The notes below the pieces were generated by a model. The model did no database searches. It worked only from the letters and a program-made list of their open reading frames with translations, and was not told the DNA's origin. From Letharia columbiana (Eukaryota > Ascomycota > Lecanoromycetes > Lecanorales > Parmeliaceae), in the NCBI RefSeq assembly GCF_014066305.1, contig NW_023501036.1:1189501-1253500 (forward strand): a DNA stretch of 64,000 bases, read 5' to 3'. The position numbers were made by a program, and so were the translations under genes. Below are positions 16,163 through 28,549 of the stretch, in pieces; the first letter of the stretch is position 1, and each line of letters begins with the position of its first letter.

Positions 16163-16322
16163 ATTATTTAAATAGTATATAATAATTATTAAACTAGTAA
16201 ATATTATTTAAATAATATATAGTAATTATTAAATCGATAAATATTATTTAAATAGTATATAGTAATTATTAAATTAATAAATAGTATTTTAATAATAAAT
16301 AGTAATTACTAAACTAGCGAAT
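16163..16322. repeat. 40-bp tandem repeat, four units
   Basis: The word ATTATTTAAATAGTATAT and its variants recur at 16,163, 16,203, 16,243 and (diverged) 16,283, giving a 40-bp period. The units differ by a few transitions. It lies next to the inverted MITE fragment. Confidence 0.75.
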
Positions 16323-16339
16323 AGCGTGTAAAAAATAGA

Positions 16340-16472
16340 TTATAATTACTAATTAGGCGGAATTTAGACGAATTTTAATTAGATTTACTAATCCGGCGGA
16401 TTTTATAATTTCTATAACCAACGCGCGATCAGCAATTTCAAATTTTGCAGAAACTTTTCAGATTTACAGATG
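16340..16472 (-). mobile_element. MITE family 2, inverted 5'-end fragment
   Basis: The reverse complement of this segment matches about the first 135 bp of the elements at 16,951-17,502 and 33,595-34,160, including the terminal word and the GATCGCGCG motif. Only one end is present. It faces the copy at 16,951 across 478 bp of RIP-degraded sequence. Confidence 0.65.
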
Positions 16473-16950
16473 AGCGGAAATTCGAGAAATACTTAATATT
16501 TAATTTAGGAGAATTTTAAGAAGATAAATATAATTCGTTCGCTAACGATATTATCCTAAGCTCTATTATATATCTATACGTCTATATTTTAATCTAGATA
16601 ATTCTATAAAATAATTTAAGAAATAGAAAGCTAATTCTAGCGTGAAGTCTATAGTATTAGTAAATATATCTAAGCGATAAGCGTCTTTCTAAAGTATCTA
16701 ATAATAGAGTTCCCTCTTAATTAAGATATTTAATTTAAAGCTATATAAGTATTTATATTATTAAAAAATATTAAAGAGTAAAATCTATAAATAGCTAGGT
16801 TTAATTAATTAAAAGTTAGAAAGTAATATAAGTACTTATCTCTTAAATGCTATAACTTAAACTATAATCTCTTTAAAAGATAGAAGTCTAGCGAGCGTAG
16901 TTTATATATATAAAAAGATATTAGATATAATTATAAAGCTCTTCTTTAAT

Positions 16951-17502
16951 CATCTGCAAATCTGAAAGTTTCTGCAAAATTTGAAATTGCTGATCGCGCG
17001 TTTATCGCGAAATCACAAAATCCGCCGAATTAGTAAATCTGATTAGAATCTATCTAAATTCCGTCGGTTTAATAACTATTTTAATCTTTTTATTAGTTCT
17101 ATTAATTTAATAATAATACGTATAAAAAAGAAAAGTTCTAATAATCGACGTTATAACGATAAGATTCTACGGCGATAAGTATTAACGCTAACTTAAATTT
17201 AGCTATAAAATTAGATAATTTAATAAAATTAATCGCGTAGATAATACTCTAGTATAACGTTAATAATACGCATATTAATAATAATATATATTGATATTAT
17301 ATATATATAGAATAGTACTTAGGTATATTAGTCATTACGCAAAATTTTTAAAGTTACTAAAAATTTTTAAAGTTACTAAACTAATAGAACTGGCGAAGAG
17401 TTAAATATAGATAAAGTCTACTTAATAGGCTAATTATACTAAATCGTGCTTATGGTGCGGACCCGGCGGAAATCGTACGGATTTCTTTTCAGTTTGCAGA
17501 TA
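16951..17502 (+). mobile_element. MITE family 2, copy at 17 kb
   Basis: It begins CATCTGCAAATCTGAAAG and ends with CTTTTCAGTTTGCAGAT, a short inverted terminal repeat with slight divergence. About 550 bp long, with no coding capacity. The sequence is collinear with 33,595-34,160, including a tandem TTTTTAAAGTTACTAAA motif near the 3' end. It retains more C and G than its surroundings. No target duplication is evident, so the superfamily is unassigned. Confidence 0.7.
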
Positions 17503-18885
17503 ATAGCGAGATATATAAAAAAAGCGATTAATAGATTAATACTTTTTTAATAAGAAAATTATATAAATAAATAGTATCTTCGAGTATTCTAGAATAGGCG
17601 ATAGTGCGTATTTTCTTATTAGTATAATATAGAAGCCTTATAATAGAATTACTAATGATTTTAATATTAACGTAATATTTCTATATATTAAATATCTTTA
17701 TTTATCTTCGAAGGCATCTTCGACTTTTTCTACTTTTCTTAGACTTCTTCGACTTTCTTATTAATTAGATATTCGCTAATCTATATTTTATTTTTATAGA
17801 TCTTATTTATAATAATAATAACTTGATTTTTAATTTTAGATTAATTAGGATTTTAGATTTAGATTCTTAAGCTAATATAGTAATAGCGGCGATAAGATAT
17901 AGAATATATATTTATTTTCTTATAGTTAGCTAGAGTAGATAAATAGAATAAACGAGCTAGATATATAAATTGTTATTACGCGTTTTATCGTTAATTTAAA
18001 GAAAATATTATAATATAATATCGATAGTAGTATAGATAGAGGAAAGGCGGTATAACTTAAGATAAAAAAGAGATTTATATTTAATGAAATATTAGAATAA
18101 GATAATAATATAAAATTAGTAATAGTAGAGAAGAAAGTAGAATAATATAGTTAATATAAATATTACAGATATTAATTATAAGATATTAGATTTTTTTCTA
18201 TTTTAAGATATATAATCATATTATATTCTATGTTATTTCGATTATATTTTATTAATATATTATATATTAATTCTAATAGCTATTCTAGATTAGATAAAGT
18301 AATTTTAAACGATATATTTATATCGAGGAACTTTTAAGAAATATATTTTTAATACTATTTTTACCCCTTCGCTAGTATTAAGCTATATGATATTTTATTA
18401 TCTAATCTAAATCTTTATATTAAGCGTAAGAATAAGGAGTTAACGTATATTAATAGTAGCGTATAAGCTATTAAAGTATTTTTAAGTTCGCTTAATCGAG
18501 TAGCGAAAGCGTATAAAGAAATTTACTTAATAGATTATAATTATATTAAGTAATAAAGTATTATAATAAGTTACTTAACGATTTTATATTCTATTAAGAT
18601 ATTTCGTTATACTATTATACTACTATACTACTATACGACGTATTATCGAATATACGAATACTACGAGAAGCTATTTTAATCTTAATAGAGACTTATCTAA
18701 AAAAAAAAAAGTAGCGCTACAGTTAATATTATAAATTGATTATCTTAAGCGTATATCTATTAAATATAATACTATTTTTTCTTTAGATAGATTAGTTATA
18801 TTTATTTATATTATATAGTACTTATTTAATATATAGACTAATATATAGTTAAAGCTCGAAGAAGAGATAGCGTTACGTAATAATA
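17503..18885. other. AT-rich degraded sequence, no gene seen
   Basis: RIP-like composition, stop codons in all frames. A short run of TACTA/TATAC words near 18,610-18,640 is microsatellite-like. Nothing else is recognisable. Confidence 0.6.
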
Positions 18886-21713
18886 TTAGTATATATAAAA
18901 GAATAAGATAGAGCTAAGCTTGAAAATCTTAAATTTATATATATAGCTAATTATAAATTTAGAATTACTACGCTCTTTAATTAGACCGACTAAATTAGCC
19001 TATTAGCCCTTTCGAGTTCCCTTATTAAAAATTTATATATAGAAGTTTTACACTCTAAAATAACCAGCTCTCTACGAATACTATTTCTTTATAATTTCGT
19101 AAATTATAGAGCTTAATTTACGCTTTCTAACGCTATAAAAATAATAAAGTTTAATCTACTATTAGTAAATAAAATAAATATTTAAATATAATAGTTATAG
19201 TAGCCATATCAGACGTATTCGAGATCGAATAATAATTCTTTTATTTATTTATTTATTTATATAATTATTATTCTTTTACTACTCTATTAATTCTATTAAT
19301 TTCATTAATATAAATATAATCGTTCTCGATACCTCTTATAAAAACGTTACTAAACGCTTTAGGTATATATATCTCTTTTACTCGTCTCTTAAAGTCTCTA
19401 TTAACGCGAATTTATTACTATTAATAATCGAGGCCGTAAGCGAGCTTAATAGCTATCTATTACTACTTATAAACGCGTTAAAAAGCTCTTAAAAAGAGTT
19501 TAAACGAATTTATAGCTATTATTCTCCTCTATATATTACTCGACTAATTATTTAATTAATATTATCTATTTTATTAGCTTAATAATTTATTTAATTAGTT
19601 ATTTAGTTAATTACTTAATCTAATACTCTATAAGAGAAGAAATAAGAGAAGAAACTATAATAGATAAATGCGAAGAATACTACGGAGAATACTATGGAAG
19701 AATACTACGGAGAAACTAAGTGATAATAAGATTACTATCGTTAAGAATACGACTTAGCTCTTCGAGATCCCACGTTATATACTCTTTATAGTTTTATATT
19801 AAATTATTACTTAATAAGCGAAGAATACTACTATAATTTAATTTATTATTTCTACTATATTAAGAAGTAAGAAAAGAAACTATAATAGATAAATACGAAG
19901 AATACTACGAAGAAATTAAGCGATAATAAAACTATTATTATTAAAAATACGCCTTAGCTCTCTAAGATCTCACGTTATATACTCTCTATAATTTTATATT
20001 AAATTATTACTTAATAAGCGAAGAATACTATTATAATTTAGTCTATTATCTTTACTATATTAAGAAATAAGAGGAGAAACTATAATAGATAAATACGAAG
20101 AATACTACGAAGAATATTATAAAGAATATTATAAAGAAATTAAGCGGTAATAAAGTTATTATTATTAAGAATATAGCTTAGCTCTCTAAGATCTTATATT
20201 ATATTAATTATTTACTTAATTAATTACTTAGCTAATTACTTAATCTAATACTTTATAAAAAAAGAAGTAAAAGAAGAATCTATAATAAGCGAATATAAAG
20301 AATATTACGGAGAAACTAAGCGATAATAAGATTTTTAATATTAAGAATACGACTTAACTCTTCAAGATTCTATATTATATACTCTCTACGATTTTATATT
20401 AAATTATTATTTAATAAGCGAAGAATACTACTATAATTTAATTTATTATTCTTACTATATTAAGAAGTAAGAGAAGAAACTATAATAGATAAATACGGAG
20501 AATACTATAGAGAATACTATAAAGAATACTATAAAGAAACTAAGCGGTAATAAGATTATTATCGTTAAGAATACGACTTAACTCTTCAAGATCTCACGTT
20601 ATATACTCTCTACGATTTTATATTAAATTATTACTTAATAAACGAAGAATATTATTATAACTTAATTTATTATTCTTATTATATTAATATAATATATTAC
20701 TATAATAATATTATAAGAGAAGAATCTACTATAATAATTATAGTTAATTAGATCTCTATAGAAGAAAAATTATAAGAGAAGAAATTATAATAGATAAATG
20801 CGGAGAATACTACGGAGAATACTACGAAGAATACTACGGAGAAATTAAGCGGTAATAAAGTTATTATTATTAAGAATACGGCTTAGCTCTCTAAGATCCC
20901 ACGTTATATACTCTCTACGATTTTATATTAAATTATTATTTAATAAGCGAAGAATATTACTATAATTTAGTTATTCTATATTAAATTATTACTTAGTAAA
21001 CGAAGAATACTACTATAACTTAATTTATTATCTCTACTATATTAAGAAGTAAGAGAAGAAACTATAATAGATAAATACGAAGAATACTACGGAGAAATTA
21101 AGCGGTAATAAAATTATTATTATTAAGAATACGACTTAGCTCTTTAAGATTCTACGTTATATACTCTCTATGATTTTATATTAAATTATTACTTAATAAG
21201 CGAAGAATACTATTATAACTTAATCTATTATCTCTATTATATTAATATAATATATTACTATAATAATATTATAAGAGAAGAATCTATTATTATAATTAAT
21301 TAGATCTCTATAGAAGAAATATTAGATAATATATATTTAGACGAATTAAAATCATCCGATGTCTATAGCTATTTTATTATTCGAAAGATTTTACTACGAT
21401 AGAAGATATTATGAAATTCACATCACTAATTAGCACGTTATCTTTATTTCTTTTCGATATTTTAATACTTCTTATTATAAGAACGTAGTCTTTCTCTATT
21501 ATTTATAGGTAATTATTACGAATTAATTCTTTATACTTAATATATCTTCCTAATTAGACCTTAGCGCGCCTCTCTTTATATATATATATTTATATATAGA
21601 TTAAAAACGTATAGTAAGCGATTAGAGTTCGATTTAACTTAGAGCTAGAGCTAAAATTCGATTTAACTTAGAAAAATCTAACTTTATAAATTTAATTTAT
21701 AGGCCTTTACTTA
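18886..21713 (+). mobile_element. Helitron-like element, copy A (RIP-degraded)
   Basis: The 5' end reads TTAGTATATATAAAAGAATA after a host A, and the 3' end reads GGCCTTTACTTA before a host T. A near-palindrome (TATAAATTTAATTTATA) sits about 11 bases before the 3' end. The interior carries the same 200-bp-type tandem units as copy B, here strongly AT-mutated (about 19,680-21,250). A short protein-coding segment near 19,310 matches the start of the copy B frame. No Rep/helicase region is visible, so the element is probably non-autonomous. Classification rests on terminal structure. Confidence 0.6.
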
Positions 21714-22900
21714 TTATAGATTAATAGCGTAGCGTAGCGTTTATTTTAGCTATCTAGATAATAGATATAGTAGCTATTAAGTAAACTAAGTAGATATCTA
21801 TTATCTAGATATACTAGTAAGACGTATAGTTAAAGATATTAAATATAGTTTATATAGAATTACTAGTAGTATACTAAGATATAATAAGCCACTAATATAG
21901 AATTACTACTATATTATTCTATTATCGATTTTTCATTAACTATCTATTAACTCTTTATTAACTATTTATTAACTATTTATTAACTTTATATTAATACGTA
22001 AGTTTAAATAAATAATAGATTTTACGAAACTTATTATAAGTAAGAACGATAGATATTTTATATTAATATATTATAAAGAATATAAATTATTTAAAATAGA
22101 CTATTTTATCTAATTCGATATATAGTCTTTATTATATAGTTTATATTATTCGTTAAAATAACTAATCTATATAAAGTAGATCTAAAATTCTCGCTACTAT
22201 TAAGGTCTATAAGATATCTAACTAACTATCTAACTAACTATAACGAATTTAATCGATATCGACTTACTTTAAGTACTTCGAAATCTTATAAAATAAATAA
22301 AAATAAGAACGAGGGTGAAATAGAGATCTTAGGCGAGTTTTAACTCTACGTCTTCTATTATTATTTTAATATCTTCTTTTAATTAATATAAAATCGCTAA
22401 TAAAGATCTTTAGCGAATAGAGAATATTATATTTATAATATATAGAGTAATAGCGAGTTAAGAGATAAATATCTTCTATAACTCTATCTTATTCTTTTAT
22501 ATATATTAATAAGTTTTTATTATTCGATTAAATTTACTTAAGTTAAAAATTTATCTATCTAATTATATAATTTAATTTATAGAAATTTATTATTACTTAG
22601 ATATTTATATAAGTATCGTTATTCTATTAATTTATAATTACTATTATAATATCTTAGATTTCTAGATATATCGTATTAAAGAATAATACGCTATTTTAGA
22701 GAAAATAATTTGCTATTATTTTACGAAAAGCATTACTAAGAATATATAACGTATTTAAAAATTTCTAGTATCACGGTTACATTACTAAGTAACCGTTAAA
22801 AGACGATAATTTTCACTAATTTAGTATAGGTACGGTTACCGCAACTCATAGCCCTTCGCTAAGGTAGTTGTTATAGCTTTAGACTGCATACAGAAATGAA
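21714..22900. other. AT-rich flank, transition to genic DNA
   Basis: RIP-like sequence to about 22,700, then CA and TG words return between about 22,720 and 22,900, just ahead of the hydrolase gene. No gene is seen. Confidence 0.6.
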
Positions 22901-23021
22901 GAACTAAAAAAAAAAACCTGCTAAGATCTCGCCTCGGCAGAATTCCTCAAGAACTGGTGTTCATTCCGACTCCCCGGCTCGAATACCCGGTAAACACTTG
23001 ATAAAGACGTTAGTCACACAG

Positions 23022-24151
23022 ATGCTGCCTCTCCGCGGAGCTTGGAGACATCGATGTCTTTCAAGGTGTTCCAAGCGCGGGCTGAGCTTGGCATACACAC
23101 TGCATGAGCCTCATAAACCCCAATTGGATCATGCCCCTTTGATCGTTTTGCACGGGCTTTTCGGCTCCAAACAAAACAACAGGAGCATCAGTAAGTATGG
23201 CTTCTCGCACCCAGATCTTCAGGTTCATCATCTAACTGCAGTAGGGCTCTTGCGCGAGACCTTAAATCGCGAGTGTATGCCCTTGTCAGTCTTTGATATG
23301 GCGGCGAAGGAAATACGTTTCGCTGATTAGCTGCCAGGATTTGAGAAACCATGGCGACTCACCCCACGATGCTGTACACGACTATGCAGCGATGGCCGAC
23401 GACCTGGAAGAATTCATCCAACAGCATGATCTGCGGTTACCTACATTGATAGGACATTCAATGTCTGTTCCTATACTTTGCATAAGGTCTTGGACAACGC
23501 TGAAGGCATAGAAGGGGCGCAAAAGTAGCAATGACCGTGGCACTGCGATCTCCTCAGGTTGTGGGAGGTTTGATAGCGGTCGATAACGCACCCGTCGATG
23601 CCATTCTGAAGAGTGACTTCCATAAGTACGTTCAAGGTATGCGGGACATTGAACAGGCCCAGGTCAGTAGACAAGCCGAAGCAAATGACATTCTCAAGAA
23701 GTATGAGGAGGTTGGTTGGCAAATCCTGATTCCTGCCTGCTTCCTGCATAAGTCTTACTCCGTCAGGCCTTGCCCATTCGGCAGTTTCTCCTCACCAATC
23801 TTGTAAGGTCTTCGGACGGAGAACTTTTACGATTTCGTATCCCTATCAAGACCCTCGCTTCGAGTCTCGACAAGATGGGTGACTTTTCTTTCAATAACCC
23901 TGATGAGGTCCGCTATGACGGCCCAACACTAATCGTCCGCGGTACAAAAAGTCACTATGTAGCAGATGATGTGCTGCCTTTGATCGGACGATTCTTTCCA
24001 ATGTTCAAGTTGGTTGACATTGACAGCGGTCATTGGGTTATTTCTGAGAAGCCAGAGGCATTCAGGAAAGGTACTTAATGAAGTTTCCATACCCGCCCAC
24101 AATGCTGACCTGCTAGCTGTGGTGGAGTTTTTAGAGGATGCAGAGGGATGA
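23022..24151 (+). CDS. ABHD11/Imo32-type mitochondrial alpha/beta hydrolase
   Basis: Six exons: 23022-23194, 23245-23284, 23338-23462, 23515-23710, 23767-24070 and 24117-24151, giving about 290 residues. The N-terminus is Arg-rich and nearly acid-free, fitting a mitochondrial presequence. A HGLFGS oxyanion-hole segment follows, then DLRNHGDSPH, the nucleophile elbow GHSMG (Ser112) formed across an exon junction, and GHW with the likely catalytic His267. ABHD11-family enzymes are mitochondrial serine hydrolases; yeast Imo32 is the closest named relative, and its substrate is not settled. I chose ATG 23,022; the frame is open upstream only to a TTG at 22,998. All introns are about 45-56 bp. It ends 538 bp from the convergent ribosomal protein gene. 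It sits at the edge of the RIP desert but its frame is intact. Confidence 0.88.
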
Positions 24152-24689
24152 GACATGTGATGAGGCTATCAAACCTTTGAACATTTGTTGCACCTACTCT
24201 CCATTGCGATTTCTCTACGACGGAAACTGCGGTTCGCCGATATCCACATCGTTGATTGGAAAAATTGCGCGCTGCCTTCATACTCCAATCTCACTACTTG
24301 CCCGAATTCTCCGCGAATGCTCTATGACAGGTCGGCCTTTGGGGGCTCCTTGACGAGATCAAGGTTGCAGATATTGGCCAGCGAGCGCGCAGCCAATTAT
24401 GTCTCATCAAAATGGCCAAACAAATCTCCGTCTTCGTGGCGACCAAGTCAGGATGAGGTACTTCCGTACATTGTGCTGAGCTACGCTGAGGCTGGCTCAT
24501 GAGTTCGATTACGATTAGTGGGTCGAGGCGATCGACATCGACTTTTGGAACAGAAATTAAAGACTGGTCCAAGGATATCTGAGGATTTGTGGATTTTATG
24601 CCTATAGTGATGACATGCTTGCACAGAATTGCGCAAGAGCGCGGCCGGCTTTGCTGCATGAAGCTCCCTTCACAACATCCAACCAACGC
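24152..24689. other. Convergent 3' intergenic region
   Basis: Between the hydrolase stop and the ribosomal protein S1 stop. It has ordinary composition and only unsupported short frames; it is probably 3'UTR of both genes. Confidence 0.6.
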
Positions 24690-25683
24690 TCAAACTTCAT
24701 CCAGCACCGTCTCCTTGAATTCACGCTCAACCTTCTGCCCTTGCTCATCCGTTGTTGATTCACCATGGAGATTGAGAAGAGCGCCTAGATCGAACTTCGG
24801 TGCCTTCAACAACTTGACTTTTCGAATGTGAACCTATGCTCAGTTAGCATGACAAGTAGATCGAACCCAATTGCACACGAAATGACGAACATTTTGTAAC
24901 GGATAGATGCCTTGCGTGGCTTTTTCGATCTCACGGCCAATCACCTCAGGAATCAACTTGGTTGTTAGCTGGGAAAGCGTGCAGCTAGATGCTTCGCGTT
25001 GGATGATCTCGACCATCTTCTTGCGAATGGCACGGATTTGAGATGACCGAGCGTACGTAGTTTTCTTGATCTGGTTGGGTCGTCTCTTGGTAAATGCAAT
25101 AGCAAAAAGGCGAAGAAGGTAATCATCTGTAGACTTGACAACGACATTGGCTTCGATGAGGGATTGCCACTTGCGAACCAGTGAGCGTAATTTGTCAGAT
25201 GTGAAGTCAAGTCCATGAAAATTGGTCAAGCAATTCTTGCCCTGCACCTCGTCGACCCTGAGCTTGACCTTTCGGAACGCATGGTCCTCGTCTTTCTGCA
25301 GATCGGCCAGAGAGACTTCAAATATTCTTCCCTTCAGAGCGTCATTCGCATTCTTGAGACCAGTAGTCCTGTTGACAAGTGTTTTCCCAACACTACAGAT
25401 CTTAGCTATCAGTTTGGTTGATCTGGGAGGATTGTGCGTACTCGCGAACTTGGAAGGTCGATGGTGCCTTGAGAACGTTAGACAGAAGCCGGGCTTGAGC
25501 TATTCACCTCGTACCTTCACCGAATACCAATCTTTGCGAGTGAAGGGATCTTGTGTTCTCTTCTTGAGCCCTTTCTTGCCTTTTGAAAGACGCTTGTTTC
25601 TACAACGGCTGTTAGCATGAACAAAACCATCGAGCACTGGTGCCTCTGTATTGCGAGAAGAACACTCACTTTCCGACAGCCAT
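24690..25683 (-). CDS. 40S ribosomal protein S1 (S3a/eS1)
   Basis: Five exons on the minus strand: 25683-25670, 25599-25515, 25467-25442, 25392-24891 and 24833-24690, giving 256 residues, the usual length for fungal eS1. The protein starts [18 protein letters not shown], and contains [37 protein letters not shown] and [18 protein letters not shown], all hallmark eS1 blocks. It ends in the acidic tail FKETVLDEV. The first exon is only 14 bp, typical of ribosomal protein genes, and exon 3 is 26 bp. The last intron uses an unusual GTTCGT donor. eS1 is a structural protein of the small subunit near the mRNA exit. Only about 150 bp separate the ATG from AT-rich repeat sequence upstream. Confidence 0.95.
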
Positions 25684-25849
25684 GATTGCGGCTTGGAACG
25701 GACCTTGAGACTGGATGGGTGTGTATCGATGTGGAGAGTGGACTTTTGTGGGCAGTTCTTTAGCGAGGAGCTCAAAATGCTTGGCGCTTCTCGCACTAAG
25801 TCGCCTTTACTTATTTTCACGAGGAAACGCGGAATACTAGGAAATACGC

Positions 25850-26315
25850 AAATTTTAAATCCAATAAATTCGACGCAATATACCTATTATCATTATAGCT
25901 ATTACTACTACGTATTTAAATAGCTTACTATTATACTTTACTATAATTAATTAATATAATAATAATAATAATATAATTACTATCTTTAAATTTAATATAA
26001 TAGAACTTTCTACTTTAAATTTAAATATTATCTATATTTATTTTAATAATATATTTATTTAAATAATTTAATAATTAATCTTTTAGTTAAAGTCTTTAAT
26101 ATAATAGTAAATTATTATAAAAGTTAATTACTTTTTAATTAATTATTAATTATATAATATAAAACTATATATTATATTATTAAAAAAGCTTAATTAAGTA
26201 TATAATTTATTCTCGCTATTAATTATAATTTTATTAAGAAACTATTTAAGAAAAGAATAATTTTAAATATAAATAAGTATATTAAAACGAAGTATAAATT
26301 AAAAATCTTAAATTA
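25850..26315. other. AT-rich RIP-like sequence
   Basis: Begins about 150-170 bp upstream of the ribosomal protein gene. No gene or recognisable element is visible. Confidence 0.6.
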
Positions 26316-26420
26316 TTAATATATATAAAAGAATAAGATAGAGCTAAATTAGAAAACTCTGAATTTATATATATAGCTAATTATAAATTCGTTAGATCTA
26401 CGCTTTTTAATTAGATATCG
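26316..26420 (+). mobile_element. Helitron-like element, isolated 5'-end fragment
   Basis: It reads TTAATATATATAAAAGAATA after a host A and matches the first roughly 105 bp of copies A, B and C, then diverges near 26,420. It is a truncated copy or an abortive end. Confidence 0.55.
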
Positions 26421-26472
26421 CGAATAAATAAATTAGCGTTCGCAATTATTAAAAAAATAGATATACGAAGTA

Positions 26473-26752
26473 TAAAGGGTGATATCAAAAGTCCTACACA
26501 TGCGCTAAATCTCTTGGCATGCTTGGCATTTTGATAAATCTAACCTTTTTCTTGAATAGCTTCATTTTTCTAGTGATGATGCTTTATATAGCTACGTATA
26601 TACTTATTTACTCGCTCCGTAGAGTTATAGGGCCGTACATCACCTCCCTCACGGCCTTCCCTATACTCGTTACCGCCCTTGAGACGAGGGTTAATTTGCC
26701 AAGCATGCCAAGAGATTTAGCGCATGTGCAGGACTTTTGGTGTCACCCTCCG
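26473..26752. mobile_element. MITE family 1, TA-flanked, 56-bp inverted arms
   Basis: The arms are 26,473-26,528 and 26,697-26,752. They are inverted repeats of 56 bp differing at six positions, all transitions, and in every case the left arm has the A or T. TA lies immediately outside both ends (26,471-26,472 and 26,753-26,754), as for Tc1/mariner-type insertions. The 168-bp interior has no meaningful coding capacity, so it is a non-autonomous element. The right arm begins with a CGGAGGGTGACACC-type end. Confidence 0.88.
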
Positions 26753-27060
26753 TACATTATTGACACATAGAATAACTTTTTTGTTTTCTATTAACTTTTT
26801 GAGATTTTTTTTTAAATTGTAGAACGAAATCTGGGCTTTCAGATAAAAAAAGAATTTCTAAATTTAGTCTTATAATTATTAAAGCGCAAGGGATTCAAAT
26901 ATCGCTCACCAAAGTTCGCTCACCAAAGATCGCTCTGTCATAGTACGCCAAGGCCTTACCTCGGCTTAGGGCTAGGGCTACCTAGCGTGAGCTTGACACT
27001 ATATATATCTACCCTGCAGACATACCACACATCAAATTATAACATAGTCACATTATTTTC
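26753..27060. other. Short non-RIP stretch, no gene
   Basis: CA and TG words are present and composition is balanced. CGCTCACCAAAG occurs twice in tandem around 26,905-26,930. A stretch near 26,985-27,045 resembles 33,395-33,450 (shared CTAGCGT..GCTTG.CAC and ATATCTACC words), so it may be a fragment of a dispersed repeat. Confidence 0.45.
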
Positions 27061-28000
27061 TAACACGCTTATCTATTTACTCGATAGCTCTAATTAATAA
27101 AAAAAATTTAAATTTAATTTATAAACCTTTACTCGTTTATTAATAAAAGAATAACTTCGCTATAAGATAATTTAAATTTAAACTTTAAAGATTATACTAT
27201 ATTAACTTCGTTTTTTTAGAAAAGATAAAGAGAGATAAATTAAAAAAATCTAATATCTTTTATAATTATATCTTTTATATTAAATTATTAATATTTATTA
27301 TTACTCGCTTTATTATAATAATAATAATAAGAAAAAAAATTTATTTTAATATAATAATAGTATTACGAGTATACTCTTAATATATTACTTAGTTCTATAA
27401 TCTAATATCTTAGCGAAGATATCTTCTATTATATTATATCTTCTTTTCATTTATATAATTCGATAGTCTTATTATTCTTAATCTATCTTATCTATATTAA
27501 TATTATATCTATACTAGTTCTAATAAATAAATTCTATTAAATACTTTATTATAATTTTTATTATACTTATAGTAATAAAATTAAAAAAAGATAAAGAGAA
27601 TATTACTCGCTTTATTATAATAATAAAGCGAGTAATAATAAGAGAAAAAACTATTTTAATATAATAATAATTTCTATTAAAGATCTTATTATAAATTTTT
27701 ATTATAAACTCTATTATAGTTATAGTAATAAAATTAAAAAGAAGATAAAAGAGAGTAATAGAAATATAAGAGAAAAAAGAGAAAAAGAAGATAATAGAAA
27801 AAGAAAAGTTAAAGAAGAGAAAATTAAAGAAGATTTAAATTTTAATAGAAAAAGAAGTAATAGAAAAAGTAATAATAACGATTTACTTTAAAATTAAAAA
27901 ATTAATAGAATTTAAAAGTAAAAATTAATTAATTTATAATAGAAGTCTTAATAATAATAATAATCTAGTTTTTTTTTAAATTTATTATATAAATTTTGTG
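27060..28000. other. AT-rich RIP-like sequence with purine runs
   Basis: Heavily AT-biased; 27,600-27,900 is rich in AAAGAAAA-type purine runs. No gene is seen. Confidence 0.6.
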
Positions 28001-28549
28001 GACAGTAGGCATTTTAATATTACGTCGGATTTATCGGATTTAAAAATTACGTATTTCGTTCTTTTAGTTTTAGTAATTCATTTCGTGTAATTCAACTGGA
28101 TACTTTATATTAAGAAATCACTAGGAGATCTCGATGCAGAGGTTCTCAATACCGCAATAATGTCTTTGCATCTCCCTCTGTTTCCGTCGCACTCTACCCA
28201 ACTCCTTTTCTCAGCCTACCATTTTCCCCAATTATTCAAAGGTATCTTGGACATCAACAAGTGAAGTCACCTATGTGGCCTACTCACTACGCTCGATGTT
28301 CACCAGCAAATACACCATGCAAATCACTTTGTATTGCTACGTTGTAAACGCATACATAACGTTTGTACCACTCAACGAGATATGAGTCAAGCTTGGGGCT
28401 ACGCTACGAGTTGGCGACCACTCTTGGGGATGAATCGATCGTCAACCGAAAAACACTTAGGGACAGATTCTAGTAGCAGACGTCGAACGGGTCTTTCCTG
28501 CTTTGAGACGTCATACTTTATTCCTAAAAGTCAATGGTCAACATCCTCC
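28001..28549. other. 3' flank of the urc1 gene
   Basis: Composition returns to normal from about 28,080. No supported gene; the stretch probably holds the urc1 3'UTR. Confidence 0.5.

Noticed and set aside
22998..23021. Eight extra N-terminal codons on the hydrolase
   Set aside because: The frame opens with TTG, not ATG. ATG 23,022 gives a good mitochondrial presequence.
26519..26770. 83-codon frame
   Set aside because: It lies mostly inside the MITE and runs through its right arm; no protein support.
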